Assembly: GCA_030591105.1 (NCBI GenBank)
Contig: JAUVBS010000100.1
Span: 1-7,198 of the forward strand
Direction: 5' to 3'
DNA: 7,198 bases
Source of the DNA: a bacterium
GTDB taxonomy: Bacteria > Krumholzibacteriota > Krumholzibacteriia > LZORAL124-64-63
Shown in pieces: positions 1 to 6,452 of the stretch. The notes below the pieces were generated by a model. The model saw only the letters and a list, made by a program, of their open reading frames with translations, was not told where the DNA came from and searched no databases. The position numbers and the translations under genes were made by a program. Position 1 is the stretch's first letter; every line of letters starts with the position of its first letter.

Positions 1-2
1 AC

Positions 3-245
3 CTGATCGGCATGTATGTGCTGCTGGTCCTGCGGCCCGACCCGGCGTTGCTGGCCCTCGGTATCCTGATCCCGGTGGTCGATGAGGTGCTCGTCGGCTA
101 CCACGCCAGCGGCACCTGGGATCCGGCAGGCTGGGTGAAGTGGGTCGAGTATATTCCGTTCTATACCTTGCTGATGGTGAGTGCCTGGCGCGGTTGGGGG
201 ATGTTCTCCGGACCGCGAACCGACCGCGAGAGATCGGGCCGTTGA
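3..245 (+). CDS. C-terminal part of a small integral membrane protein (5' truncated)
   Basis: The reading frame is open from the window edge to a TGA at 243-245. An ATG at 12 is in frame, but no ribosome binding site can be judged there and the hydrophobic segment is already under way, so the true start probably lies upstream. About 80 residues are visible. There are two likely membrane segments, one around the LALGILIPVVDEVLVGY stretch and one around FYTLLMVSAW, separated by a short polar, Trp-rich loop. The tail is charged and Arg-rich. The pattern resembles small membrane proteins of the DUF4267/DUF4345 type, but this is only an impression of topology and I assign no function. The gene ends 77 bases before recQ and probably belongs to a separate transcription unit. 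Confidence 0.55.
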   Translation: MIGMYVLLVLRPDPALLALGILIPVVDEVLVGYHASGTWDPAGWVKWVEYIPFYTLLMVSAWRGWGMFSGPRTDRERSGR

Positions 246-252
246 CCCGCTG

Positions 253-271
253 GCGTCATAATTGCTGACGC
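253..271. repeat. Perfect 6-bp inverted repeat with 7-nt loop downstream of the partial membrane gene
   Basis: GCGTCA (253-258) and TGACGC (266-271) are perfectly complementary around the loop TAATTGC. The repeat lies eight bases after the stop of the upstream gene and before the recQ promoter candidate. No T-run follows, so it is not a canonical intrinsic terminator. It could be a weak 3'-end hairpin or a protein-binding palindrome. A 6-bp arm can occur by chance. Confidence 0.35.
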
Positions 272-287
272 GGTCGGTACCGCCCCA

Positions 288-316
288 TGGACATGACACC
301 GAGCTCGGTATATATC
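288..316 (+). promoter_or_regulatory. Candidate sigma70-type promoter for recQ
   Basis: TGGACA (288-293, five of six to the -35 consensus) is followed by a 17-base spacer and TATATC (311-316, four of six to the -10 consensus). A start of transcription six to seven bases after the -10 would fall at about 323, on the A of the recQ ATG. No Shine-Dalgarno sequence precedes that ATG. The element overlaps the first codons of the alternative longer reading frame from ATG 287, which argues against that longer start. The call rests on consensus matching alone. Confidence 0.4.
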
Positions 317-322
317 TTGGCC

Positions 323-2206
323 ATGCCAAATAGTGCTCTCGATATCCTCAAAGACGTGTTCGGCTACGACACTTTCCGCGGCCGGCAAGCCGAGATCATT
401 GCGCACGTTGCCGGCGGCGGCGACTGTCTCGTGCTGATGCCCACCGGCGGCGGGAAGTCTCTCTGCTACCAGCTGCCGGCGCTGTTGCGGCCGGGAACGG
501 GCGTGGTGATCTCGCCGCTGATCGCGTTGATGCAGGATCAGGTCGCGGCCATGCGTCAGCTCGGTGTGCGCGCGGCGTTTCTGAACTCGACGCTACCCGC
601 GGCAGACCAGCGACGGATCGAAACGCTATTGCGGCAGCGGGAGCTGGATCTGCTCTACTTGGCGCCAGAGCGGTTGTTGCAGGAGCGGACCCTGGCTTTG
701 CTCGAACAGAGCGAACTGGCGCTTTTTGCCATCGACGAGGCGCACTGTGTCAGCCAGTGGGGACACGATTTCCGACCGGAGTACCTGCGGTTGGACGTTC
801 TCGAGCAGCGTTTCACCGCGGTGCCACGCCTCGCTTGCACCGCGACTGCGGATCAGCGGACCCAGGACGAGATCGTTGCCAAGCTCGGACTCACGGACGG
901 CCGGGTTTTCGTCACCGGTTTCGACCGGCCCAACATCCGCTACCGCGTCGTGCCACGGACGGGCGGCCGGGCGCAGCTGCTGCGCTTCATCGGTCGCGAG
1001 TACCCCACCGCTGCGGGCATCGTCTATTGTCTCTCGCGGCGTCGTGTCGAGCAGACCGCCGACTACCTCTGCGAGCACGGTTTCCGAGCACTGCCCTACC
1101 ACGCCGGGCTGCCGAATTCGCTGCGCAAGCAGAACCAGCAGCGGTTTCTGCGCGAGGACGGCCTGATCATCGTGGCGACCATCGCTTTCGGTATGGGTAT
1201 CGACAAGCCGGATGTCCGGTTCGTCGCCCACCTCGACTTACCAAGGAGTCTGGAAGCGTATTACCAGGAGACCGGGCGCGCCGGCCGCGACGGGTTACCG
1301 GCCACCGCTTATCTGACCTACGGTTTGCAGGATGTGATTTTGCTGCGGCGGTTGCTCGAAACGTCCGAGGCCGATGATCGGCACAAGCGTATCGAGCGCC
1401 AGCGGCTCGAGGCGATGCTCGGTTATTGCGAGGTAGCCTCGTGCCGCCGTCGGGTTCTACTCGGTCATTTCGGTGAGCAGCTAGCTGAACCGTGCGGCAA
1501 CTGTGACACCTGCCTCACGCCACCGGAGACTTTCGACGGGACCGTCGTGGCCCAGAAAGCGCTCTCGTGTGTGGCGCGTACCGGCCAGCGTTTCGGCGCG
1601 CTGTATGTGATCGACGTGCTGCTGGGGAAACAGACCGCGCGGATCGAGCGGTTCGGCCACGACCGTATCAGCACCTTCGGCATCGGCAGTGAGCTGGATC
1701 GGACCGGCTGGCGATCGGTATTACGGCAGTTGATGGCCCGTGGTCTGTTGACCGTCGACCGCGAGGGGATCGGTTCGCTGCAACTGACCGAAGCGTCGCA
1801 GCCACTGTTACAGGGCGAGGCGACACTGGAATTGCGGCGCGATCCGCTGCACGTCACCATCGGCCGCACCGGCCGCGCCGGCCGCACCGGTAGCCGCCGG
1901 CAGGATTCCGCCGACGAACCGTTGGTGCTCAAGGCTGTCGCCGGAGCGCTCGATCGCCCCGAGGTGAGCGAACGGTTCGCCCGTCTACGGACGCTACGAC
2001 GGCGGCTAGCCGCCGAGGCCGGAGTTCCGCCCTACGTGGTATTCCACGACAAAACGCTGGCCGCGATGGCCATCCACCGTCCGGTCGACAAAGAGCAGTT
2101 CCTGGCGATCAGCGGTGTCGGGCAGGTTAAACTCACCACCTACGGAGATCAGTTTCTCGCGGAACTCAACGCGGAACCGCCAGCGGCTGAGCGACCCGCT
2201 GACTGA
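323..2206 (+). CDS. recQ: ATP-dependent DNA helicase RecQ
   Basis: This is a superfamily 2, 3'-to-5' DNA helicase acting in the cytoplasm in recombination and fork repair (RecF pathway in E. coli). From ATG 323 it is 627 residues, against 609 in E. coli. Residues below are numbered from that start. Visible in order are RecQ motif 0 (13-26), Walker A TGGGKS with Lys45, DEAH (138-141), the aromatic-rich loop [11 protein letters not shown] (144-154), the FDRPNIRY link to the second RecA lobe (200-207), and [10 protein letters not shown] (motif VI, 315-324). Four zinc cysteines follow at 374, 391, 394 and 397, then a winged-helix region (about 401-505) and an HRDC domain (about 552-615). All key residues are present. 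ATG 287 would add 12 residues; I prefer 323 because homologues begin close to the [11 protein letters not shown] segment and a promoter candidate lies between the two starts. Neither start has a Shine-Dalgarno sequence. Confidence 0.96.
   Translation: MPNSALDILKDVFGYDTFRGRQAEIIAHVAGGGDCLVLMPTGGGKSLCYQLPALLRPGTGVVISPLIALMQDQVAAMRQLGVRAAFLNSTLPAADQRRIETLLRQRELDLLYLAPERLLQERTLALLEQSELALFAIDEAHCVSQWGHDFRPEYLRLDVLEQRFTAVPRLACTATADQRTQDEIVAKLGLTDGRVFVTGFDRPNIRYRVVPRTGGRAQLLRFIGREYPTAAGIVYCLSRRRVEQTADYLCEHGFRALPYHAGLPNSLRKQNQQRFLREDGLIIVATIAFGMGIDKPDVRFVAHLDLPRSLEAYYQETGRAGRDGLPATAYLTYGLQDVILLRRLLETSEADDRHKRIERQRLEAMLGYCEVASCRRRVLLGHFGEQLAEPCGNCDTCLTPPETFDGTVVAQKALSCVARTGQRFGALYVIDVLLGKQTARIERFGHDRISTFGIGSELDRTGWRSVLRQLMARGLLTVDREGIGSLQLTEASQPLLQGEATLELRRDPLHVTIGRTGRAGRTGSRRQDSADEPLVLKAVAGALDRPEVSERFARLRTLRRRLAAEAGVPPYVVFHDKTLAAMAIHRPVDKEQFLAISGVGQVKLTTYGDQFLAELNAEPPAAERPAD
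1862..1888 (+). repeat. 9-bp in-frame tandem repeat (3 copies) in the recQ interdomain linker
   Basis: Three contiguous copies of GGCCGCRCC encode GRT-GRA-GRT, RecQ residues 514-522, followed by a further Gly-Ser-Arg-Arg. The repeat lies between the winged-helix region and the HRDC domain, where RecQ proteins have a flexible, poorly conserved linker. Copy number changes would keep the reading frame. The linker is strongly basic. Confidence 0.75.
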
Positions 2207-2220
2207 TCGGGCACCAACCG

Positions 2221-2233
2221 GCGAGGTCCTCGC
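2221..2233. promoter_or_regulatory. Palindrome containing the ribosome binding site of the glycosyltransferase gene
   Basis: GCGAGG-T-CCTCGC is a perfect inverted repeat whose last base touches the GTG start at 2234. The left arm contains the only Shine-Dalgarno-like bases (GAGG, 2223-2226), seven bases before the start codon. In RNA, at most a 4-bp stem with a 5-nt loop can form and would hide the ribosome binding site. As DNA it could be a small operator. It may also be coincidental in GC-rich sequence. Confidence 0.4.
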
Positions 2234-3388
2234 GTGAAGATCATGAAGGTCTGCACCAACCGTTCGTGGGGCGGCATGGAAGCACACATGGTCGCCACCT
2301 GCGCCGGGCTGCGCACACGCGGTCACGAAGTCTATCCCGTCTGTTACCGAAACAGCCGTATCGAGTCCGAGCTCGAGCAGTTGGAGTTCGCGCCGTTGCG
2401 GCTCGACTTGTGGGGTAAGTTCCACCCGCTAGCCGCCAGAAAACTGGCGCGGTACGTGAGGCGCCACACCATCGAGCTGGTTCACTGCGACTTCTCACGC
2501 GATCTGTTCACGGTGGTGCCGGCGCTGAAATTCACCCACCGACCACCGCTGGTGCTACAAAAACACATCGGCACCTGGAAGCCCAAGAACCTGCCGGTAC
2601 ACCCCTACCTCTACGGCAACGTCGACCACGTGATCGCCATCTCGACGGTCATCCGCGACAATTTCATCGCCAACCACCCCATCGCTCCCGAGCGCGTGAG
2701 CGTGATCCATCCGGGGACCGACCTGTCGCGGTTTACGACCGATCCGGTGGGTCGCTCGCGGCTGCGGGCCGAACACCAGATCGCCACGGATGACGTGTTG
2801 ATCGGCATCGTCGGTCGGCTCTGTTTTGCCAAGGGGTACCGCGAATTCCTCGCCGTGGCGGGCCGCCTCGCAGCCGAATACCCCACGACCCGTTTCGTCA
2901 TGGTCGGCGAACCGAGCCGCGGCGAGAACGACGAAGCGGACGCCATCATCGCCCAGGCCGCTGCGCTCGGACTGGGTGATCGACTATTCTTTACCGGCTA
3001 CCGCGACGACGTCCCGGATCTGCTCGGTGCGATGGATCTGTTTCTCTTTCCGACCCATGCCGAGGCGTTCGGGATGGTCATCGTCGAGGCGATGGCCGCC
3101 GGCGTGCCGGTGATCTCCGCGGATGCCGACGGCGTACTCGACATCGTGGTCGACGGGGTGACCGGATTGCGGGTAGACCCCCGCGATGTTGCGGCCTTGA
3201 GCGAGGCGACCGCAGCTCTGGTAGGTGACCCTGAGCGTCGTCGCCTCATGGGCCAGGCCGGTCGCCGACGTGTCCATGCGGAGTTCAGTGAGGCGAGGAT
3301 GTACGACCGGTTGGAATCTCTGTACGAGCGGCTCACAGCCGCGTCCGGAGTGGGTCCAGATCAGAACGCCTCGCCCAAAGTCAGGTAG
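2234..3388 (+). CDS. Glycosyltransferase family 4 (GT-B fold), likely envelope glycan biosynthesis
   Basis: This is a 384-residue retaining GT-B glycosyltransferase that should transfer a sugar from a nucleotide donor to a glycan acceptor at the cytoplasmic face of the inner membrane. The N-terminal Rossmann domain starts at once with the glycine loop SWGGMEAHM (11-19). The interdomain region includes VIHPGTD (157-163). The C-terminal donor-binding domain has GRLxxxKG (194-201, with the usual Arg/Lys phosphate contacts) and the EX7E motif EAFGMVIVE (Glu277, Glu285), followed by MAAGVPVIS. There is no signal peptide or transmembrane segment. The GTG start is chosen for its position after GAGG; ATG 2243 is a possible alternative three codons in. 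The gene lies 27 bases after recQ and may be co-transcribed with it. Its last nine codons overlap the convergent barrel gene. Lipopolysaccharide core, O-antigen or exopolysaccharide are all possible; the acceptor cannot be read from sequence. Confidence 0.9.
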   Translation: MKIMKVCTNRSWGGMEAHMVATCAGLRTRGHEVYPVCYRNSRIESELEQLEFAPLRLDLWGKFHPLAARKLARYVRRHTIELVHCDFSRDLFTVVPALKFTHRPPLVLQKHIGTWKPKNLPVHPYLYGNVDHVIAISTVIRDNFIANHPIAPERVSVIHPGTDLSRFTTDPVGRSRLRAEHQIATDDVLIGIVGRLCFAKGYREFLAVAGRLAAEYPTTRFVMVGEPSRGENDEADAIIAQAAALGLGDRLFFTGYRDDVPDLLGAMDLFLFPTHAEAFGMVIVEAMAAGVPVISADADGVLDIVVDGVTGLRVDPRDVAALSEATAALVGDPERRRLMGQAGRRRVHAEFSEARMYDRLESLYERLTAASGVGPDQNASPKVR

Positions 3389-4499
3389 AACCCCGAGTCC
3401 CCCTCACCGAATCCGAAGTCCAAGCGGATGTTCAGCTTCTGCCGCCGTTCGAGCTGGTAGCGCAGACCGAATCCGTAGCTGGTGAGCGCTCGATTTAGCG
3501 CCAGGGCAGACGGCTTGGGCGCCACATCCCCCAGCCCGGCGAAAACCACCGCCCCGAACCGCCACCAGATATCGTTGAAGCGATATTCCAGCTGGCCGAT
3601 GAGCCGCGTCTTGTCGATGTAGCGACCAACGCGGTATCCGCGCAAACCCTGGTCTCCGCCCAGACTGTTCAGGCTGAAGAACGGCACCTCACCGTCGAGG
3701 TTCTGACCCATCAACTGCAGCGCCAGCACGTGCCGCGGCCACAACGAGACGTAGCTACGCAAGTCGACCAGGTACGCGGTGTAGCTGTAGTCGCTCCCTA
3801 AACCGTCGCGGTACCAACGGGTCTGGAACATCAGATAGCTGCCGCGCGAGGCCGACCAGAGACTGTCGCGATTTTCCCAGACCGCCTGGACGCCGAAGCT
3901 CGATAGCGTCGTCGGCTCGCTACCGGGTACCGACCCCGACGCGAGTACTCCGTTCGGCTCGACTTTCACCAAGCGGTGGCGCAGAAAGTCATAGCTTGCT
4001 CCGAGCCGCAGGGCGGCGACCACGGTACGCTCGAAGGTCAACGGAATACCGATCTTCTCCGGCGTAAAGTCTTCCTCCGCACTGGCGGCAGCGTCGCGAC
4101 CGATACCCCAAAACTGCGTGGGAAACTTGATGTAGCTCGGAACAATTTCCAGACGGTTGCGGCTGCGATCCCAGTACAGCTCGGTGCCGAGATAGATCAT
4201 GATCTGGTTTCTGGCGGTGTAGACGAAGACCGGACTGAACGAAGAGGCCCGGCTGGCGGCCGAACTGCGGTCGAGGTAGAAGAACCGCATCACCGTCAGA
4301 CCGAACATCACGCTGGTATCGGGCGTGTAGCCGAGGATCGGCAGAAAGACGGTACTACTGGCGAACTGATCTTCCGTAGCGACCAGATCTTCGGCGATCG
4401 CCTCGGTATCGATCTCTCCCTGCTGAGCGAAGATCGGCCCAGTAATACCAACGATCAGCAGTAGACAGAGAACGCAAGTCAGGTTCGCGATCGTCTCAT
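3361..4499 (-). CDS. BamA/Omp85-family outer-membrane beta-barrel protein (surface antigen type, no POTRA), apparent frameshift in the signal peptide
   Basis: The frame open from 3361 encodes an Omp85-like barrel: GLRGY, the conserved extracellular-loop motif (285-289), then LEYRF, GFGLRY, and a C-terminal strand ending GFYLTLGEAF with the terminal Phe expected for BAM recognition. No POTRA domain is present. The first legal start in this frame is GTG 4311, but coding clearly continues upstream: the same frame gives a hydrophobic core, FAQQ, and PILGYTPDTS, the usual first-strand region of this family. A further ATG at 4499 after AAGAGG, in another frame, reads MRRSRT then stop. Adding one base in the GG at 4482-4483 (+ strand) joins them into a normal Sec signal peptide (cleavage near residue 25) and a 379-residue protein, the numbering used here. 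AAGAGG lies only one base before ATG 4499, unusually close. The cause is a real frameshift, a sequencing error, or a non-standard start such as ATC 4491. The passenger or substrate is unknown. Confidence 0.82.
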
Positions 4500-4763
4500 C
4501 CCTCTTGTTTGCGCCACCGGCGGCTACCCCACCGCAGCGCCGCCGGGAGCGGTCGGCCCGCCGTCACCGCCGCGGCCGGCCATCTCCACTGCCGGACCGC
4601 GTGTCGGCCCGATGAATGAGCCGCGCAGATTTGCCCGAAATCAAGAAGCAGCCATCAAAAAATATTCCAAGACAACAAGGAACGGCGGCTACTCCTCACA
4701 ACAGGCTCAGCGCAAACTACCACACCGCCCAAGACGATACCAACGCCGAATCGTCAAGACAAG

Positions 4764-4772
4764 TTATCCACA
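4764..4772 (+). promoter_or_regulatory. Single DnaA-box-like 9-mer
   Basis: TTATCCACA matches the E. coli DnaA box consensus TTATNCACA exactly and lies in the AT-richer core of the divergent intergenic region. No second box was noticed nearby and no origin-associated genes are in the window, so this is not evidence of a replication origin. It could be a DnaA-responsive regulatory site or a chance match. Confidence 0.25.
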
Positions 4773-4810
4773 TGTCTCTAAAGCAGTTAACCAGAGTGAC
4801 GAACTTGAAT

Positions 4811-4856
4811 AGAGCGCCCGCGCGCGTTGTGCTTACCAAGGTGCAACGCCCGCTCT
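4811..4856 (+). promoter_or_regulatory. Imperfect hairpin upstream of the DUF11 operon
   Basis: An outer stem AGAGCG (4811-4816) pairs with CGCTCT (4851-4856). An inner stem GCGTTGTGC (4824-4832) pairs with GTGCAACGC (4841-4849), with two G-U pairs in RNA. The loop is 8 nt, and the bulge is asymmetric, seven bases on the left and one on the right. No T-run follows, so it is not an intrinsic terminator. It lies 70 bases before the ATG at 4927 and, if transcribed, would be a 5'-leader structure. Confidence 0.4.
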
Positions 4857-4926
4857 GAACGTCCGGCGATTCAGCCGTCGTATACCGTGTTATGCGGCCT
4901 AGAGCCAAGTACGAGGAAGCCCGAGC

Positions 4927-5916
4927 ATGAAGCGACTCTCCGCAGCCGTCGCCGCGTTGATTTTGCTACTGGTATCGGCGCCGTCTGGTCTGGCGATGGG
5001 CACCCCGGCCGGGACCGACATCACCAGTCAAGCCACGGTCGTCTACACGTTTGGCGGCAACGTGTATACGCTGCACAGCAACGTCGTGACCACGACGGTC
5101 ATCGAGTTGCTCGACGTCGATGTCGTCTGGCAAGACGCCGCACCGGTCCCGGTCTATCCCGGAGCCGTGGCCGAGATCTTGACTTTCCGGCTGACGAATA
5201 CCGGCAACGGCACCGACTCCTACGCACTCGACGGGCTGAGCGCTTTAGCCGGCGACGATTTCGACCCACTCGTGACCGACATCTACCTCGACAGCGACGG
5301 CGACGGCGTGCTGATACCCGCGACAGATGCCCTGTATCTGCCCGGGACGAACGACCCGCAGTTACCGGCGGACGGCTGGGTCAACATCTTCGTTTTGAAC
5401 GATATCCCCGGGTCAGTCACTGAGGGGCAACGCGGCGACTGTCAGTTCACTGCCAGCTCTACTACCGGGACCGGCGTGCCCGGAACCGTGATTCCCGGCG
5501 GCGGCGAAGCAGGGCTCGATGCGATCATCGGCACCTCCGGTGGCAGCGCCGATCAGATCGGCAGCTACCGCGTCTCAGCCCTACCCGTCGAGCTGATCAT
5601 CCTCAAATCGGCCGTCGTCAACGACGGTTCCGGCGGTAACGAGCCGGTAACCGGGGCGATAATCACCTACACCCTGACCGTGGCCACCACGGGAGTCGCC
5701 ACGGCTCTCGCGGTGGTCATCACCGACGCCATTCCAGTTCACACCACTTATAACCCCAACACACTCACCCTCAACGGGGGAGCGCTCACCGACACCGTAG
5801 ACGCCGACGGCGGTGACGTAGCCGGTACGACACCGGATACGGTTACCGTCGACCTCGGCGATCTGGTCGTCGGCGCTCCCGTACAAGTGATCGCGTTCAC
5901 TGTCACGATCGACTGA
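4927..5916 (+). CDS. Exported acidic protein with C-terminal DUF11 domain (first gene of the DUF11 operon)
   Basis: This 329-residue protein has a Sec signal peptide: Lys-Arg near the start, a Leu/Ala/Val-rich core, and likely cleavage after GLA (23). The mature chain starts MGTPAGTDI. A roughly 190-residue module follows, with an NTGNGTDSY segment (91-99) and an Asp triplet DSDGDG (122-127) resembling calcium-binding loops. Residues about 221-329 form a typical DUF11/TIGR01451 immunoglobulin-like domain: LKSAVVNDG, then ITYTLTV, VVITDAIP, TLTLNG and a VTVDLGDLVVGAPVQV ending. The mature chain has about 36 acidic residues against 4 Lys/Arg and one Cys. There is no LPXTG, lipobox or transmembrane anchor, so it should be periplasmic, secreted or surface-associated through partners. 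GAGGAAG lies nine bases before the ATG. Family members are structural or adhesive surface proteins; the specific role is unknown. Confidence 0.87.
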   Translation: MKRLSAAVAALILLLVSAPSGLAMGTPAGTDITSQATVVYTFGGNVYTLHSNVVTTTVIELLDVDVVWQDAAPVPVYPGAVAEILTFRLTNTGNGTDSYALDGLSALAGDDFDPLVTDIYLDSDGDGVLIPATDALYLPGTNDPQLPADGWVNIFVLNDIPGSVTEGQRGDCQFTASSTTGTGVPGTVIPGGGEAGLDAIIGTSGGSADQIGSYRVSALPVELIILKSAVVNDGSGGNEPVTGAIITYTLTVATTGVATALAVVITDAIPVHTTYNPNTLTLNGGALTDTVDADGGDVAGTTPDTVTVDLGDLVVGAPVQVIAFTVTID

Positions 5917-5920
5917 AGCA

Positions 5921-5926
5921 AGGAGG
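5921..5926 (+). promoter_or_regulatory. Consensus Shine-Dalgarno of the second DUF11-operon gene
   Basis: AGGAGG with a seven-base spacer fixes the start at ATG 5934. It lies within the 17-base gap after the preceding stop. The surrounding decamer GCAAGGAGGC (5918-5927) is repeated exactly before the third gene. Confidence 0.85.
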
Positions 5927-5933
5927 CAATTTC

Positions 5934-6422
5934 ATGAGGAGAGCACTGCTGATCTTAGTCCCGATCTTGATGCTGATCAGCGCCGGCGCGGCCGTAGCCG
6001 CCGACCGCAGCATCGAGCTGAGAACCGTGGCCGAGACCGATATCAAGGTCATCGACGCCGCAGGAAAGGAGCAAACCGAACGCGTCACCGCGACGAAGAT
6101 CGTCCCCGGTGATGAGGTCATCTACACCGTCTACTTCACCAATCGGGGCAACGATGCCACGGACGACGTGGTGATCACCAACCCGGTACCCGAACACATG
6201 TTCGTACGCCAGATCGAAACGAGCCAGCGTCCCATGCTGGTGGTCGTCTCGGTCGATGGCGGCAGCCAGTACGGCTCCCCGCGGGATTTGACGATCACCG
6301 ACGCCGGCGGCCGGACACGTCCGGTCCAGCCGTCCGACTACACCCACGTGCGATGGACTCTCCAGGAGCCACTCGCACCCGGCGCAGAAGGCAGCGTGTC
6401 ATTCCGCGCGCAGTTGCAGTAA
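5934..6422 (+). CDS. Small exported single-domain DUF11 protein
   Basis: This 162-residue protein has a Sec signal peptide (Arg-Arg, a Leu/Ile-rich core, cleavage near AVAA at 20-23) and one DUF11/TIGR01451 domain filling the rest. Key segments are VPGDEVIYTVYFTNRGND (57-74), VVITNPVPEHMFV (79-91), VSVDGG (106-110) and the closing TLQEPLAPGAEGSVSFRAQL (142-161). It belongs to a recognisable type of stand-alone periplasmic or exported DUF11 proteins whose biochemical role is unknown. It has about 14 Lys/Arg and about 19 Asp/Glu in the mature chain, so it is far less acidic than the proteins on either side. Spacing of 17 bases before and 30 bases after, with consensus ribosome binding sites, supports one operon. 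It could be a subunit, cap or chaperone-like partner of its two acidic neighbours; that is inference only. Confidence 0.9.
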   Translation: MRRALLILVPILMLISAGAAVAADRSIELRTVAETDIKVIDAAGKEQTERVTATKIVPGDEVIYTVYFTNRGNDATDDVVITNPVPEHMFVRQIETSQRPMLVVVSVDGGSQYGSPRDLTITDAGGRTRPVQPSDYTHVRWTLQEPLAPGAEGSVSFRAQLQ

Positions 6423-6440
6423 CCACCGCCGTAATCGGCA

Positions 6441-6446
6441 AGGAGG
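6441..6446 (+). promoter_or_regulatory. Consensus Shine-Dalgarno of the third DUF11-operon gene
   Basis: AGGAGG with a six-base spacer sets the start at ATG 6453. It lies in the decamer GCAAGGAGGC (6438-6447), identical to that before the second gene. Confidence 0.85.
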
Positions 6447-6452
6447 CCTGAA

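Larger units (their letters stand above)
4500..4926. other. Non-coding divergent intergenic region
   Basis: This 427-base gap separates the leftward barrel gene from the rightward DUF11 operon, so promoters for both should lie here. The part next to the barrel gene (4500-4610) is very GC-rich. The core at 4621-4800 is about 49% G+C, clearly lower than the surrounding genes, and contains an A-rich patch at 4656-4680. Short open frames at 4612-4812 and 4616-4858 overlap each other, lack ribosome binding sites and look random in composition, so I do not call them genes. I saw no convincing -35/-10 pair on either strand. TATACC at 4881-4886 is a possible -10 for the DUF11 operon but has no good -35. 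No tRNA, insertion sequence or CRISPR was seen. Confidence 0.7.

Noticed and set aside
287..322. Longer recQ start at ATG 287
   Set aside because: It adds 12 residues unlike RecQ N-termini, has no Shine-Dalgarno sequence, and overlaps the promoter candidate whose start point coincides with ATG 323.
626..1377. Long alternative frames within recQ on both strands
   Set aside because: They overlap conserved helicase motifs and have Arg/Ser/Pro-rich shadow composition.
4309..4311. GTG 4311 as the true start of the barrel gene
   Set aside because: It lies within the first barrel strand and would leave the protein without a signal peptide, whereas the same frame upstream encodes a hydrophobic core, a cleavage site and family-typical residues.
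3976..4464. Plus-strand 162-residue frame opposite the barrel gene
   Set aside because: It is antisense to a well-supported outer-membrane barrel, has no recognisable domain, and is explained as a shadow frame in GC-rich coding sequence.
4650..4690. Minus-strand intrinsic terminator using the T-run complementary to 4656-4662
   Set aside because: The adjacent inverted repeat is only about four pairs with a ten-base loop, and no minus-strand gene lies upstream of it.
4764..4772. Replication origin suggested by a DnaA box
   Set aside because: Only one box was found, with no dnaA, dnaN, gidA, parAB or rep genes and no iteron cluster.
4612..4858. Two overlapping small frames in the intergenic region
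   Set aside because: There is no ribosome binding site, the composition is random and very basic, no recognisable domain is present, and both frames are open because the stretch is poor in stop codons.
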